Source of the DNA: Streptomyces deccanensis
GTDB taxonomy: Bacteria > Actinomycetota > Actinomycetes > Streptomycetales > Streptomycetaceae
Direction of reading: 5' to 3'
NCBI RefSeq assembly: GCF_022385335.1
Contig: NZ_CP092431.1
Span: 5,890,001 to 5,954,000 of the forward strand
Length of the DNA: 64,000 nucleotides
Shown: positions 26,459 to 35,659 of the stretch, one piece after another
How the letters are laid out: every line of letters starts with the position of its first letter
How positions within the stretch are numbered: the first letter of the stretch is position 1
The notes under the pieces: generated by a model
Told to the model about the DNA's origin: nothing
Databases searched by the model: none
The model's input: the letters and a program-made list of their open reading frames with translations, nothing else
Position numbers and translations under genes: made by a program

Positions 26459-28051
26459 GTGACGCACGACATGAGCGGGGGCGTGAGCGGGCACATGAGC
26501 CGGGGCGTGAGCGGGCACATGGGTCGGGGCGGCGTGAGCGGGCAGTCGGGCTTCGGGCGTGGGGGCGGGCGTATGGAGCGTCGTACGGGCGGGCAGGGGG
26601 ACGGGCGCGCGGTCGGGCGTACGCGCGGTCGGGCGGAGGCGCGAGAGGGCGGGCGCACGGGCGGCCACGCGCGGGCGGCGCGGCCGGAGATCCAGGTGCG
26701 GGTCGACCTCGACGGCGACGTACGGCCGCATCGCAGCGCGAAGATCGAGGCGCATCTGCGGGTCGACGTGACCGCCGTGGGCGCGCCCGCCGAGCTGCCC
26801 GCGATCGAGCTGGCCGTGGTCGTCGCGGTCGATGTCGCCGAACCTCTCCGGGCGGTCGTCCGGCACGCCTTGCAGGCCGCGCTGCGGGGCCTGCCCGACG
26901 GCATCTCGTTCACCGTGCTCGGCGCCGGCCCCGAGCCGGTCCCGTGCCATCCGCGCGGTGACGTCGAGTGGGCCGTCGCCGACCAGCGCGAGAAGCGGCG
27001 GGCCGCCTTCGCGGCGGGCGCGATCCCGCTGCACCGGGACGGCCCGCGCCCCGCCGGGTACGCCGTCTGGGCGGCCCGGGCGCGCGCCCTGCTCGCGGCA
27101 CGCCCGCTCTCCGTACGCCATCTGCTGCTGATCACCGACGGCAGCAGCGGCCCGGGCGAGACCCGGCTGGAGGAGGAACTGGACGCCTGCGCCGGGCACT
27201 TCACCTGTGACGTGCTCGCCGTGGGCGCGGACTGGGAGCCCGAGCCGTTGCTGACGCTCGCCGAACGGCTGCACGGCACCGCCGAGTTCGTGGACGACGG
27301 GCTGGGGCGGGCGATCACCGCCGCCGTTCGGCGATTACGCCGGGTGCACGCCCCGCAGTTGCCGATCGAGGTGACCGTACGGCCCACGGTGCGGCAGGTC
27401 GCGCTGCACGAGAAGGCGCCCCGGCCGCACCGTCTCGGAGGGCTGCCGCAGCCCGGCCGGCCGCATCGCTGGAGCTTTCCGACGTACCAGTGGGAGCAGG
27501 GCGGGCGGGATTATCTGCTGACGCTCGTCGCCGACGCGGACGGTGATCCGTTGGAGACGTGGCTGCAGTTCGCGATGGTCTCCGTCGGGGATGTCCACGC
27601 GTCCGTCACGGCGCGCTGGCACCGGCCCGAGCAGCCGCCGCCCGAGGCCCCGGCCGGGGGTGGCAGCGTGCGGGACCAGAAGTCGACCACCGTGATGCGG
27701 GACGCGTTGCGCCGGGGGCTCCTCGCGCTCAAGGAGGGGCGCCGGGAAGCCGCCGAGGGGCATCTGGGGCGGGCGGCGCGGCTGGCGGCGCGGTTCGGTA
27801 CGGACTGGGTGCTGGAGGAGATCGGCGCGGTCGCCGACATCGAGGACGCCTCGGAGGGGCGGGTCCGGCTGCGACCGGCCGAGACCCTCGACGACTCCAC
27901 GCTCGGCCCGATGATCCTGCGCGCCGGGTCCCGACCCGTGTCCCTGCCCGACCCGGCCGCCCCCCAACCGGGCGCCCGCTGCGCCCGCTGCGCCACCCCG
28001 GCCGCGAACGAGGCCCGCTACTGCATGGCCTGTGGGGAGAAGCTGCTGTGA
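26459..28051 (+). CDS. vWA-domain protein with C-terminal zinc ribbon
   Basis: GTG at 26459 follows AAGGA closely and gives 530 aa. The first 75 residues are low-complexity Gly/Arg/Ser. A vWA-like domain spans about 95-300 (LAVVVAVDVAEPL, SVRHLLLITDGSSG, FTCDVLAVGADWEP). Its MIDAS site is degenerate: the first motif is DVAEP rather than DxSxS, so metal-dependent binding may be lost. The C-terminus has a CARC...CMAC zinc ribbon. The gene follows the kinase after a 140-nt gap that contains short GGCTCC repeats, and its stop overlaps the next start as GTGA. It is probably a scaffold or kinase substrate. Confidence 0.85.
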   Translation: MTHDMSGGVSGHMSRGVSGHMGRGGVSGQSGFGRGGGRMERRTGGQGDGRAVGRTRGRAEAREGGRTGGHARAARPEIQVRVDLDGDVRPHRSAKIEAHLRVDVTAVGAPAELPAIELAVVVAVDVAEPLRAVVRHALQAALRGLPDGISFTVLGAGPEPVPCHPRGDVEWAVADQREKRRAAFAAGAIPLHRDGPRPAGYAVWAARARALLAARPLSVRHLLLITDGSSGPGETRLEEELDACAGHFTCDVLAVGADWEPEPLLTLAERLHGTAEFVDDGLGRAITAAVRRLRRVHAPQLPIEVTVRPTVRQVALHEKAPRPHRLGGLPQPGRPHRWSFPTYQWEQGGRDYLLTLVADADGDPLETWLQFAMVSVGDVHASVTARWHRPEQPPPEAPAGGGSVRDQKSTTVMRDALRRGLLALKEGRREAAEGHLGRAARLAARFGTDWVLEEIGAVADIEDASEGRVRLRPAETLDDSTLGPMILRAGSRPVSLPDPAAPQPGARCARCATPAANEARYCMACGEKLL

Positions 28052-29691
28052 GGGCGGGGAGGGTGAGGGCCGCGGGGGCGAGGGCCGGAGGCCCGGGGGC
28101 TTCGGGGAGCGGGCGCTCGGCGTGGGCCGTTGGTGGTGGGCGGTTGGCGTGGGCTCTTCGTGGCGGGCTCGTGGCGTGGGGCTTCGGGGGCGAGCGTTCC
28201 GCGTGGGCCTTTGGCGGCGGGCGTCCCGCGTGGGCTGTGGGTGGTGGGCTTTCAGCGGGAGCCGCTGGCGGGGGTCGGTCGGTGTGGGCCGTTGGTGGTG
28301 GGGCTTCGGTGGGAGGTCTTGGCGGCGGGCCTTCGGCGTTCGCCCTAGGAGCTGGGTCTTCGGCGTGGGTCCTTCGGGGTGGGCGTTCGGGTGGGGTTTC
28401 GCGGGGTGGGTGGCGGCTCGGTGTGGGCCGGCGGGGGGAGGGCGCGGGCGGAGGGGATGGGAGCCGGCTGCCGTCCGCCGACAGGCCGGGCGGGCCTCCG
28501 GCGTCGGCTTCGGCGGAGGGCGCCGCAGGGGCCGTACAGCGGGGCGGGAACGCGAATTCCGGTCCGGCCGCGGGTTCCGTGAGCGGCTCGTCCGCGCCCC
28601 AGCGGAAGCCGCGGCGGCGGACCGGGGCCGCGCGGCGGGGGGCGGGGGCGGGCTTTCGGGCCCGGCGTGGCGCCAGCCGGCGCGGGAGGGCGTCGTACTC
28701 CCTCGGGCGTTTCTGGCGGGGTCGGCTGGGGCGGTGGCGGACGCGGCGGTTGCTGGAGGTGCACCTGGTGGTGCTGGCGGTGTGCGCGCTCGTGGCGGCC
28801 GGGGCGCTGTTCCTGTCCTGCCGGCAGATCCAGAACGGGGCCGACGCCGTCGCCGGCGAGGAGGCGCCGGCCGTCCAGGGGCTCGCCGCCACCCGGCTCG
28901 CGGTGCTGCGCGCCCACCGCGAGGCCGGTGACCTGGGCGAGGGAGAGTTCGTCGACGTGGCGGGCCGCGGCGAGACCTACCGGGCCCAGCTCGCCGCCGC
29001 CGACCAGGGCCTGTCCAGGATCGCGGACCGCACGGACCAGGACCTCGGCACCGTCAACGGGCTCCTCGCCACCTACAGCAACTCCCTCACCCTCGGCATC
29101 GTCATGTACCGGGACCAGCCGCTCATGCGGAACCAGAAGCTCACCGAGGCGCACTCGCTGCTCACCCGCCGGGGCGTGGGACTCGTACCCCGTCTGGACG
29201 ACATGCAGCAGGCCCAGATGAAGCACGCGGAGGCCACCGTCGCCGAGGGGTGGCTCCAGCGCGGCGGCTGGTGGATCGCCGAACTCGCCCTGGCGGCACT
29301 GGCGTTGACCCTCCTCTCCGCGTTGTTCGTGCTGCGCGACCGCTGCGGCCGGGACTGGAACCCGTATCTGCTCGCGGCCTTCGCCCTCACCGTGCTGCTC
29401 GCGGTCGTCCCGCTGCTCACGATGGAGTCCGCCCAGGACGACCTCGACAGTGTCGTCGGGGATCTGGGGGTGATCACCCAGGAGTCCAGGGATGCCTGCT
29501 GCGGCATCCACCTGGAGCGCGCGCAGCGGACCGTCACGGCGAAGTCCGAGGACGTGCGGAGCGTCCTGGCCGACGACACCTGGACCGTCCGGGTGTACCA
29601 GGGCACCCTGACCGGCGGTCTGCTGATCGTCGTGCTGCCCGTGCTCGGCCTCGGACTCCGGCTCGACAGCGACTACTGGAGGCGGCGGTGA
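28048..29691 (+). CDS. GlnX-like four-TM membrane protein with an extracytoplasmic helical sensor region
   Basis: GTG at 28048 overlaps the vWA stop (GTGA) and gives 547 aa. The first 230 residues are low complexity, with about nine-residue repeats of the type GGGRSAWAV, then Arg-rich. TM1 (about 236-258, LVVLAVCALVAAGALFL) is followed by about 145 extracytoplasmic helical residues, TM2 and TM3 (about 407-430 and 440-460), a second outer loop containing CC, and TM4 (about 520-537). The layout resembles GlnX, the membrane partner of GlnH that relays amino-acid binding to PknG in mycobacteria. The true start could be later, because the repeat region has looser codon bias. Confidence 0.7.
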   Translation: MRAGRVRAAGARAGGPGASGSGRSAWAVGGGRLAWALRGGLVAWGFGGERSAWAFGGGRPAWAVGGGLSAGAAGGGRSVWAVGGGASVGGLGGGPSAFALGAGSSAWVLRGGRSGGVSRGGWRLGVGRRGEGAGGGDGSRLPSADRPGGPPASASAEGAAGAVQRGGNANSGPAAGSVSGSSAPQRKPRRRTGAARRGAGAGFRARRGASRRGRASYSLGRFWRGRLGRWRTRRLLEVHLVVLAVCALVAAGALFLSCRQIQNGADAVAGEEAPAVQGLAATRLAVLRAHREAGDLGEGEFVDVAGRGETYRAQLAAADQGLSRIADRTDQDLGTVNGLLATYSNSLTLGIVMYRDQPLMRNQKLTEAHSLLTRRGVGLVPRLDDMQQAQMKHAEATVAEGWLQRGGWWIAELALAALALTLLSALFVLRDRCGRDWNPYLLAAFALTVLLAVVPLLTMESAQDDLDSVVGDLGVITQESRDACCGIHLERAQRTVTAKSEDVRSVLADDTWTVRVYQGTLTGGLLIVVLPVLGLGLRLDSDYWRRR

Positions 29692-30935
29692 CCCGGCGGT
29701 TCAAGGTGCTGGTGCTGCTCGCGGCGCTGCTGCTGGTCTGCGCCGGCGGCATGGTGGCGGTCTGGTCGGAGCGGGACGACGAGCCGGTGACCATCCTCGG
29801 GCCGTGGACCGACAAGCAGGGTGAGCAGTTCGAGGAGGTGCTGCGGAGCTTCGGCATCCCCTTCGAGTACCAGGGCACCGCCGCCCAGCGCGAGGTGCTG
29901 CTGTCCAAGGTGCAGTCGGGGGAACCCCCGGACATCGCGATCATGCCGGGCGTCGGCGAACTCGCCGAATACGCCGACCAGGACCTCCTGAAGCCGCTGA
30001 ACGATCTCTACGCCGTGGAGGAGTACGGCTCCCCCTGGAATCCGGTGAGCACACCCCGGCAGAAGGCGTACTGGGTGCCGGTCAAGGCCGACCTGAAGAG
30101 CATCGTCTGGTACCGCGAGGGCGAACGCCCCGCGAACTCTCCTGCCCGGCTGACGAGTTGGTGCATCGGCATGGGTGACGACGGAGCGTCCGGCTGGCCC
30201 GGCAGTGACTGGATCGAGGACCTCGTGTTGCAGCGGGAAGGGCCGGAGTTCTACGGCAAGTGGGCGCTGGGTGACGCCGCGGCCTGGACCGGGACTCAGG
30301 TGCGCGAGGCATGGGAGGCGTGGGCAGGTCTGCTCCAGCAGGACGAGGCGGCGGCCGGGCGAGCCCTGCGCACCGATCACCGCGGTGATCCCGGCGCGTA
30401 CGGGTTGCTGTTCAAGGGGGAGGAAGGGTGCGCCCTGGAGCACCAGGGCTCCTTCGCCCGCTCCTTCTACGGGGACAAGGGGCGGCTCGCGCGTCTGATG
30501 GACTCCGCTCCCCTGCTGCCCGGCGGCGGCGACCAGGTCCGGGCCTACGAGGTGACCGGTGACTTCGCCGCCCTGTTCAGCGACCGCCCCCGGGCCGGGG
30601 ACCTGATCGAGCGGCTGGCCTCGCGGGAGGGCCAGCGGAAGTGGGCCGAGGCCGCGGACGTCTTCTCGGCGCACCGGCGGGTGCGGGCGGACGGCGGCCC
30701 CGTCGAGGAGGAGATCGCCCGACGCCTCACCGGCCCCGGCCCCCGCTGCCTCGACGCCTCCGATGTCATGCCCCCCGCCGTCCGCGACGCCTTCTACGAG
30801 GCCGTCCTCCTGACGATCGCCCGCGCCGCCGCCGGTGAGGACCTCGACGTGCCGGGGCTGCTGGCCGACGTGGAGGACGTGGCGAAGACCCAGCCCGATC
30901 GGCGGACGCCGTTGAAGACGGTGTGCAGTAGGTAG
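29688..30935 (+). CDS. Membrane-anchored extracellular solute-binding protein
   Basis: GTG at 29688 overlaps the upstream stop (GTGA) and gives 415 aa. An N-terminal hydrophobic anchor (VLVLLAALLLVCAGG) is followed by a type 1 ABC-transporter-like binding fold: VTILGPWTDKQGEQFEEVL, GEPPDIAIMPGVGELAEY and AYWVPVKADLKSIVWY. No permease or ATPase is nearby, so transport is unlikely. Next to a PknG-like kinase and a GlnX-like protein it probably senses an external ligand and signals inward, as GlnH does, but it belongs to the sugar-binding-like family rather than the GlnH family. Confidence 0.85.
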   Translation: MTRRFKVLVLLAALLLVCAGGMVAVWSERDDEPVTILGPWTDKQGEQFEEVLRSFGIPFEYQGTAAQREVLLSKVQSGEPPDIAIMPGVGELAEYADQDLLKPLNDLYAVEEYGSPWNPVSTPRQKAYWVPVKADLKSIVWYREGERPANSPARLTSWCIGMGDDGASGWPGSDWIEDLVLQREGPEFYGKWALGDAAAWTGTQVREAWEAWAGLLQQDEAAAGRALRTDHRGDPGAYGLLFKGEEGCALEHQGSFARSFYGDKGRLARLMDSAPLLPGGGDQVRAYEVTGDFAALFSDRPRAGDLIERLASREGQRKWAEAADVFSAHRRVRADGGPVEEEIARRLTGPGPRCLDASDVMPPAVRDAFYEAVLLTIARAAAGEDLDVPGLLADVEDVAKTQPDRRTPLKTVCSR

Positions 30936-31015
30936 GGGGCGGTAAGCGTTGCGGGGTGCGGGGTGCCGCGCGCCGGGCGTGCACGTGAGAGCGGGAGGCG
31001 GCGTGCCGTACGCCG

Positions 31016-31987
31016 TCAGTGGGGGCGGTCGGGCTGGGAGGCGTGGAACGTGCGGCGGTAGGCGTCCGGGGGGACGCCGAGCGTGCGGTTGAAGTGGCGG
31101 CGCAGGGTGGCGGCGGTCCCCATGCCTGTGGTGGCGGCGATGACGTCGACGCTGTCGGAGGTGGTCTCCAGGAGTTCCTGGGCGCGGCGGATGCGCTGGG
31201 TGAGGAGCCACTGGAGGGGGGTGGTGCCGGTGGCCGCGTGGAAGTGCCGGGTCAGCGTGCGGGAACTCATGCTCGCGCGGCGGGCCAGGTCCTCGACGCT
31301 CAGGGGCCGGTCGAGGCGCGCCAGGGCCCAGGGGAACAGGTCGGTCAACGGGTGGTCGCTCCGGGTGGGAACCGGCGCCGGGACGAACTGGGCCTGGCCG
31401 CCCGAGCGGTGTGGGGGTACGACCAGTCGGCGGGCCACCGCGTTGGCGGCCGCCGAGCCGTGGTCGAGGCGGACCAGGTGCAGACAGAGGTCCATCGCGG
31501 CGGCCTTGCCCGCCGAGGTGAGCACGCTGCCGTTGTCGACGTAGAGGACGTCCGGGTCGACCTCCACCTCGGGGAAACGGGCGGCCAGGATGTCCGTGTG
31601 CGCCCAGTGCGTGGTCGCCCGGAGACCGTCCAGCAGGCCCGCGGCGGCCAGAACGAACGCGCCGGTGCACAGCGAGGCGATCCGCGCGCCCGCCTCGTGC
31701 GCCGCGCGCACCGCGTCGACCAGGGCGGCGGGCGGGGCCACGTCCACGTCGGACCAGCCGGGGACGATCACCGTGCCGGCGTGCGGGAGTCGGTCCAGGC
31801 CGTGGTCGGGCTCCAGGCGGAAGCGGCCCACGGAGACGGGGCCCGGACCGCAGAGGGCGAACTCGTACCAGGGGGCCACCAGGTGCGAGAGGTCGGAGCC
31901 GAACACCTCGTGGGCCAGGGCCAGTTCGAAGTGCAGCATGCCGTCGGTGACGGCCAGCGCGATGGTGTTCCGGTCCGGTGCGGGCAT
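31016..31987 (-). CDS. GlxA-type AraC-family regulator (DJ-1/PfpI plus AraC HTH)
   Basis: The protein has 323 aa. An N-terminal DJ-1/PfpI domain (about 8-180) carries the nucleophile-elbow-like IASLCTGAFVLAAAGLLDG. The C-terminal pair of AraC HTHs contains SMSSRTLTRHFHAATGTTP and TAATLRRHFNRTLGVPP. Such regulators often respond to small metabolites or peptides. It is divergent from the saccharopine dehydrogenase-like gene 149 bp away, which is a plausible target. Confidence 0.92.
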   Translation of the reverse strand: MPAPDRNTIALAVTDGMLHFELALAHEVFGSDLSHLVAPWYEFALCGPGPVSVGRFRLEPDHGLDRLPHAGTVIVPGWSDVDVAPPAALVDAVRAAHEAGARIASLCTGAFVLAAAGLLDGLRATTHWAHTDILAARFPEVEVDPDVLYVDNGSVLTSAGKAAAMDLCLHLVRLDHGSAAANAVARRLVVPPHRSGGQAQFVPAPVPTRSDHPLTDLFPWALARLDRPLSVEDLARRASMSSRTLTRHFHAATGTTPLQWLLTQRIRRAQELLETTSDSVDVIAATTGMGTAATLRRHFNRTLGVPPDAYRRTFHASQPDRPH

Positions 31988-32135
31988 GTCGGAAAGTGTA
32001 CGGGTCTCGTCGTTCCGGACACTCGTGGTGGGCGGCCGCGCTCGACAGGATGGTCACGAGACGGGGCGATCGACGCCCTGTCGACGGCGACGGTCGCGTT
32101 GGGCGACGGTGGCGTCGGTGAGGTGGGGAGTGCTG

Positions 32136-33215
32136 ATGGGGGCAGGGCGTACGGTCGCGGTGTTCGGGGCGACCGGGCACACCGGGCGGTTCGTGGTGGC
32201 GGAGTTGCGGGCGCGGGGTTTCGTGCCGCTGCTGGTGGGGCGGAACGAGGAGAAGTTGCGGGCGCTCGCGGAAGGGCGGCCCGCGCCAGGGCCTGGGGCA
32301 GGGGCAGAGCCAGGGCCGGGGCCGGGGCCGGAGTGGTCGGTGCGGGTCGCCTCCGTCGACGAACCGGCCTCGCTGGACCGCGCGTTCGCCGGGGCGGACG
32401 CCGTGGTGAACTGCGCCGGGCCCTTCGCCGAGACGGCCGCGCCGGTGATCGAGGCGGCGTTGCGCGCCGGGATCCCCTATGTGGACGTGGCGGCCGAGAT
32501 CGAGGCCAACCTCGACACGTTCGCGGAGTTCGGGGAGAGGGCGCGGGCGGCGGGGGTCGTCGTGGTACCCGCCATGGCCTTCTTCGGCGGACTCGGCGAC
32601 CTGCTGGTCACCGCCGCGACCGACGCGGCCGGCTGGGCGGCGGCGGACGAGGCGCACATCGCGTACGGGCTGAGCGGCTGGCACCCCACGGCGGGGACCC
32701 GGGACGCGGGCGCGGTCTCGCGGCGGCGCAGGAGCGGGCGCCGAGTCCGGTACGCCGGCGGGCGGTTGGAGTACCGGGACGACACGGCGCCGGCCACGAA
32801 GTGGGACTTCCCCGAGCCGATGGGGACCCGGGCCGTGATCGGGGAGTTCAGCATGGCCGACATCGTCACCGTGCCGAGCCATCTGGCCGTCCCCGAGGTG
32901 CGCACGTACATGACGGTCGAGGCCGCGAGCGAACTCGCCGCGCCGGACACGCCCGCGCCGGCCGCCGTCGACGAGCACGGCCGGTCCGGGCAGACCTTCG
33001 TCGTCGACGTCGTCGTCCGCTCCGGGGGCGTGGAACGGCGGGTCACGGCGCGCGGGCAGGACATCTACGCCGTCAGTGCGCCGCTCGCGGTGGAGGCGGT
33101 CCGGCGGGTGATCGACGGGCGGGTGAAGGGCGCCGGGGTGCGCTCCGCCGGGGCGGCGTTCGACGCGGCCGACTTCCTCCGGGCGCTGTCGGGACACGTC
33201 TCGGTGGAGTGGTAG
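32136..33215 (+). CDS. Saccharopine dehydrogenase-like NAD(P)-binding protein
   Basis: ATG at 32136 after GGGGAG gives 359 aa. The Rossmann start is TVAVFGATGHTGRFVVAEL, then VNCAGPFAETAAPVIEAAL and YVDVAAEI, typical of trans-acting enoyl reductase/saccharopine dehydrogenase-like proteins. A Pro-Gly-Ala-Glu repeat (APGPGAGAEPGPGPGP) is inserted near residue 50. The exact substrate is unknown; lysine metabolism is not implied by the fold. It is convergent with the response regulator at 33243. Confidence 0.85.
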   Translation: MGAGRTVAVFGATGHTGRFVVAELRARGFVPLLVGRNEEKLRALAEGRPAPGPGAGAEPGPGPGPEWSVRVASVDEPASLDRAFAGADAVVNCAGPFAETAAPVIEAALRAGIPYVDVAAEIEANLDTFAEFGERARAAGVVVVPAMAFFGGLGDLLVTAATDAAGWAAADEAHIAYGLSGWHPTAGTRDAGAVSRRRRSGRRVRYAGGRLEYRDDTAPATKWDFPEPMGTRAVIGEFSMADIVTVPSHLAVPEVRTYMTVEAASELAAPDTPAPAAVDEHGRSGQTFVVDVVVRSGGVERRVTARGQDIYAVSAPLAVEAVRRVIDGRVKGAGVRSAGAAFDAADFLRALSGHVSVEW

Positions 33216-33242
33216 TCGGGGAGGAGGAGGCGGGGTTCGGGG

Positions 33243-33974
33243 CTACTCCTCGGCGGGCGGCGTCCCGGGTGCCGCGCCCGGCACGATCAGGCCCGTCTCG
33301 TACGCCACCACCACGGCCTGGGCCCGGTCGCGGAGGCGGAGTTTGGCGAGGATGCGGGCGACATGGGTCTTGACGGTGGCCTCGCTGAGGCGGAAGTGGG
33401 CGGCCAGTTCGGTGTTGCTGAGGCCGGTGGCGAGGGACTGGAGGACCTGGAGTTCGCGGGGGGTGAGGGGGGTGAGGTCGCGGTGGAGGGCGGGGGTCTC
33501 GGGGGTCGGGGTGACGAAGCGTTCGATCAGGCGGCGGGTGATGGCGGGGGAGAGCAGCGCGTCGCCGGTGCGGGCCAGGCGGACGGCGGCGACCAGGTGT
33601 TCGGGCGTGACGTCCTTGAGGAGGAAGCCGCTGGCGCCGGCGGTGAGGGCGGCGTAGACGTAACGGTCCAGGTCGAAGGTGGTGAGCATCAGGACGCGGG
33701 GCGGGTCGGGGACCGTGCCGGAGAGGATGCGACGGGTTGCCTCCAGGCCGTCCGTGCCGGGCATGCGGATGTCCATCAGGACGAGGTCGGGGCGGGTGCG
33801 GTGGACCGCCTCGACGGCCTGCTCCCCGTCGGCCGCCTCGGCGACCACGTCGATCCCGTCGGCGGAGAGGATCATGCCGAAGCCGGTGCGGACCAGGGCC
33901 TGGTCGTCGGCGATCACCACGCGGGGCGGGTCGGGCTCCGCCGGGGACGTGGCAGGGGGGTACCCGGCCGTCAC
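33243..33974 (-). CDS. NarL-family response regulator of the DesK-type system
   Basis: The protein has 243 aa from GTG at 33974, whose GTGA overlaps the kinase stop. In the receiver, D68 lies in LVLMDIRMPGTDG and the conserved Lys in FLLKDVTPEH. The LuxR HTH contains LTPRELQVLQSLATGLSN and TVKTHVARILAKLRL. It is the partner of the kinase just upstream and probably regulates the divergent ABC exporter at 35863. Confidence 0.93.
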   Translation of the reverse strand: MTAGYPPATSPAEPDPPRVVIADDQALVRTGFGMILSADGIDVVAEAADGEQAVEAVHRTRPDLVLMDIRMPGTDGLEATRRILSGTVPDPPRVLMLTTFDLDRYVYAALTAGASGFLLKDVTPEHLVAAVRLARTGDALLSPAITRRLIERFVTPTPETPALHRDLTPLTPRELQVLQSLATGLSNTELAAHFRLSEATVKTHVARILAKLRLRDRAQAVVVAYETGLIVPGAAPGTPPAEE

Positions 33975-35659
33975 GGGCGCTCCTCGGGGGGTCGGATGCC
34001 GGCGGGTCGGGTGACCGCGGCCGGGGTGACCGCGGGTGGGGTGCTCCGGGGTGCCTCTTCCTCCGGCCCGCCGGGCGGAGTGAGCGGGATGACCGCCCGG
34101 ACGCGGTAACCGCCGGTCGGGCGGGGGCCCGTGTCGAGGGTGCCGCCGTGGACGGCGAGGCGTTCCCGCAGGCCCAGGTGGCCGCGGCCGGTGCCGGAGG
34201 CGGCCGCGGGGGTGGGGGTGCCGCCGGTGTCCGTGACCTCCAGGCGGAGGGCGGTGGGCGAGTGGTCGACGGTGATCCGCACCCGGGCGCCCGCGGCGTG
34301 CTTGACCGTGTTCGTCAGGGCCTCCTGGACGACGCGGTATGCGGCCAGGTCGGCACCCGGCGGCAACGGGACCGGAGAGCCGGTGACGATCAGCTCCACG
34401 GGGACCCCGGAGGCACGGACGCGCGAAGCGAGCGCCGGAAGCTGCCCGATGCCCGGCTGCGGAGCCAACTCGGTGTCGTCGGCGGGCCCTTTCCAGGAGC
34501 CGGATCCAGAGCCGCCGGGGCCCCGGGCGAGGCCGGAGCCGGATCCAGCCCCGGAGGCGGATCCAGCCCCGAAAGCGGAGCCTTTGCCCGAACCGGAGCC
34601 CGCGCCCGTGCCGGAGCCCCAGCCCATGCCCCCGCCCGTTCCCCTGCCGGAGTCCGAGTCGCTCGGGATGCTCCGCGCGTCGGTCCGGGCCCTCTCTGCT
34701 GTCGTAGGCGGACGGTCCTCGTCCGACATCGTCAACAGGCCCATCACATGGCGTAGTTCGGTCATCGCCGTACGGCCGCCCGACTCGACGGCGAGCAGGG
34801 CCTCGCGGGCACGGTCGGGGGCGATGTCCATCACCTTGCGGGCCGCGCCGGCCTGGATCACCATCACGCTCACATTGTGGGTGACGACGTCGTGCAACTC
34901 CCGTGCGATACGGGCCCGTTCGTGCTCGACCGCCAGACGCGTAGCCGCCTCCTGCTGTTCCTGCAGCGCGTGCACCCGCTGTTTCCAGGTGTGGATCGCG
35001 TTGGCGCCGAGCCCCACCCCGAGCAGGACGAGGAACGGGATCACACCCGGCGTGACGTACGGGAAGTTCTCCTCGGCGAACACCGCGACCAGGGCGGCGC
35101 CCGCCACCAGACTGCCGAGCGCGCGCAGCCGGTACGGGCTGTGGACGGCCGCACTGTGCGCGGCGACCACACAGGTCAGGAACGTGTACCCCGTCGCTTC
35201 GGCCGCACCCGACCGCTGGTTGAAGACCATCGTCGTGACGATCACCGCCCAGAACGCGGTCAGCGGATAGCGGCGCCGGACCAGCAGCGGCAGCGCGGTC
35301 AGGGCGGCGAGAAGCAACTGCCAGGCGTGAGGCGCGCCCAGATCCTGCGTCAGGTACGGAGGCGTCGGCAGGGGCGGGGCCTCGGGCGGCACCGGCCCTG
35401 CCGACGCCCCCGTCCCCGGCCCCGGCGTCAGCACCCTGCCCGGCAGCCTAGGGCCCGCGCCCACGTCCTGTGCCGTCGTGGCCACCACCGTGCAGGCGGA
35501 GAGGAAGAAGGCGAGGCACGCGTCGGCGACCCAGGCCCAGCGGGAGGGGCGGGGTGGCGGGGGCGTGGCACGGAGGAGGGAGGGCAGACCGTCCCACCAC
35601 CGCCGCACTCGTCCCGCTCGCGCCCCCGGCCCGTCTTGTCCCGTCTCCCCACCGCCCAT
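33971..35659 (-). CDS. DesK-type sensor histidine kinase with a Gly/Ser repeat insert
   Basis: ATG at 35659 (562 aa) is preferred; an in-frame ATG at 35734 would add 25 poorly conserved residues. Four to six membrane segments lie in the first 240 residues. The HisKA_3 motif is ARIARELHDVVTHNVSVMV and the HATPase has VQEALTNTVKHAAG and GHLGLRERLAVHGG. Between the two, about 75 residues are Gly/Ser/Ala repeats (GSGTGAGSGSGKGSAFGAGS), a hexanucleotide-type expansion unusual for this linker. It pairs with the regulator at 33243 and lies opposite an ABC exporter, an arrangement typical of peptide-antibiotic or envelope-stress sensing. Confidence 0.88.
   Translation of the reverse strand: MGGGETGQDGPGARAGRVRRWWDGLPSLLRATPPPPRPSRWAWVADACLAFFLSACTVVATTAQDVGAGPRLPGRVLTPGPGTGASAGPVPPEAPPLPTPPYLTQDLGAPHAWQLLLAALTALPLLVRRRYPLTAFWAVIVTTMVFNQRSGAAEATGYTFLTCVVAAHSAAVHSPYRLRALGSLVAGAALVAVFAEENFPYVTPGVIPFLVLLGVGLGANAIHTWKQRVHALQEQQEAATRLAVEHERARIARELHDVVTHNVSVMVIQAGAARKVMDIAPDRAREALLAVESGGRTAMTELRHVMGLLTMSDEDRPPTTAERARTDARSIPSDSDSGRGTGGGMGWGSGTGAGSGSGKGSAFGAGSASGAGSGSGLARGPGGSGSGSWKGPADDTELAPQPGIGQLPALASRVRASGVPVELIVTGSPVPLPPGADLAAYRVVQEALTNTVKHAAGARVRITVDHSPTALRLEVTDTGGTPTPAAASGTGRGHLGLRERLAVHGGTLDTGPRPTGGYRVRAVIPLTPPGGPEEEAPRSTPPAVTPAAVTRPAGIRPPEERP

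Noticed and set aside
28048..28740. Independent small gene in the repeat-rich region before the GlnX-like TM1
   Set aside because: No stop separates it from the membrane protein, and the GTGA overlap with the vWA gene supports one long frame, though the true start is unsure.
29673..33197. 1174-codon minus-strand ORF
   Set aside because: It spans genes on both strands and matches no domain; a shadow of the solute-binding, AraC and dehydrogenase genes.
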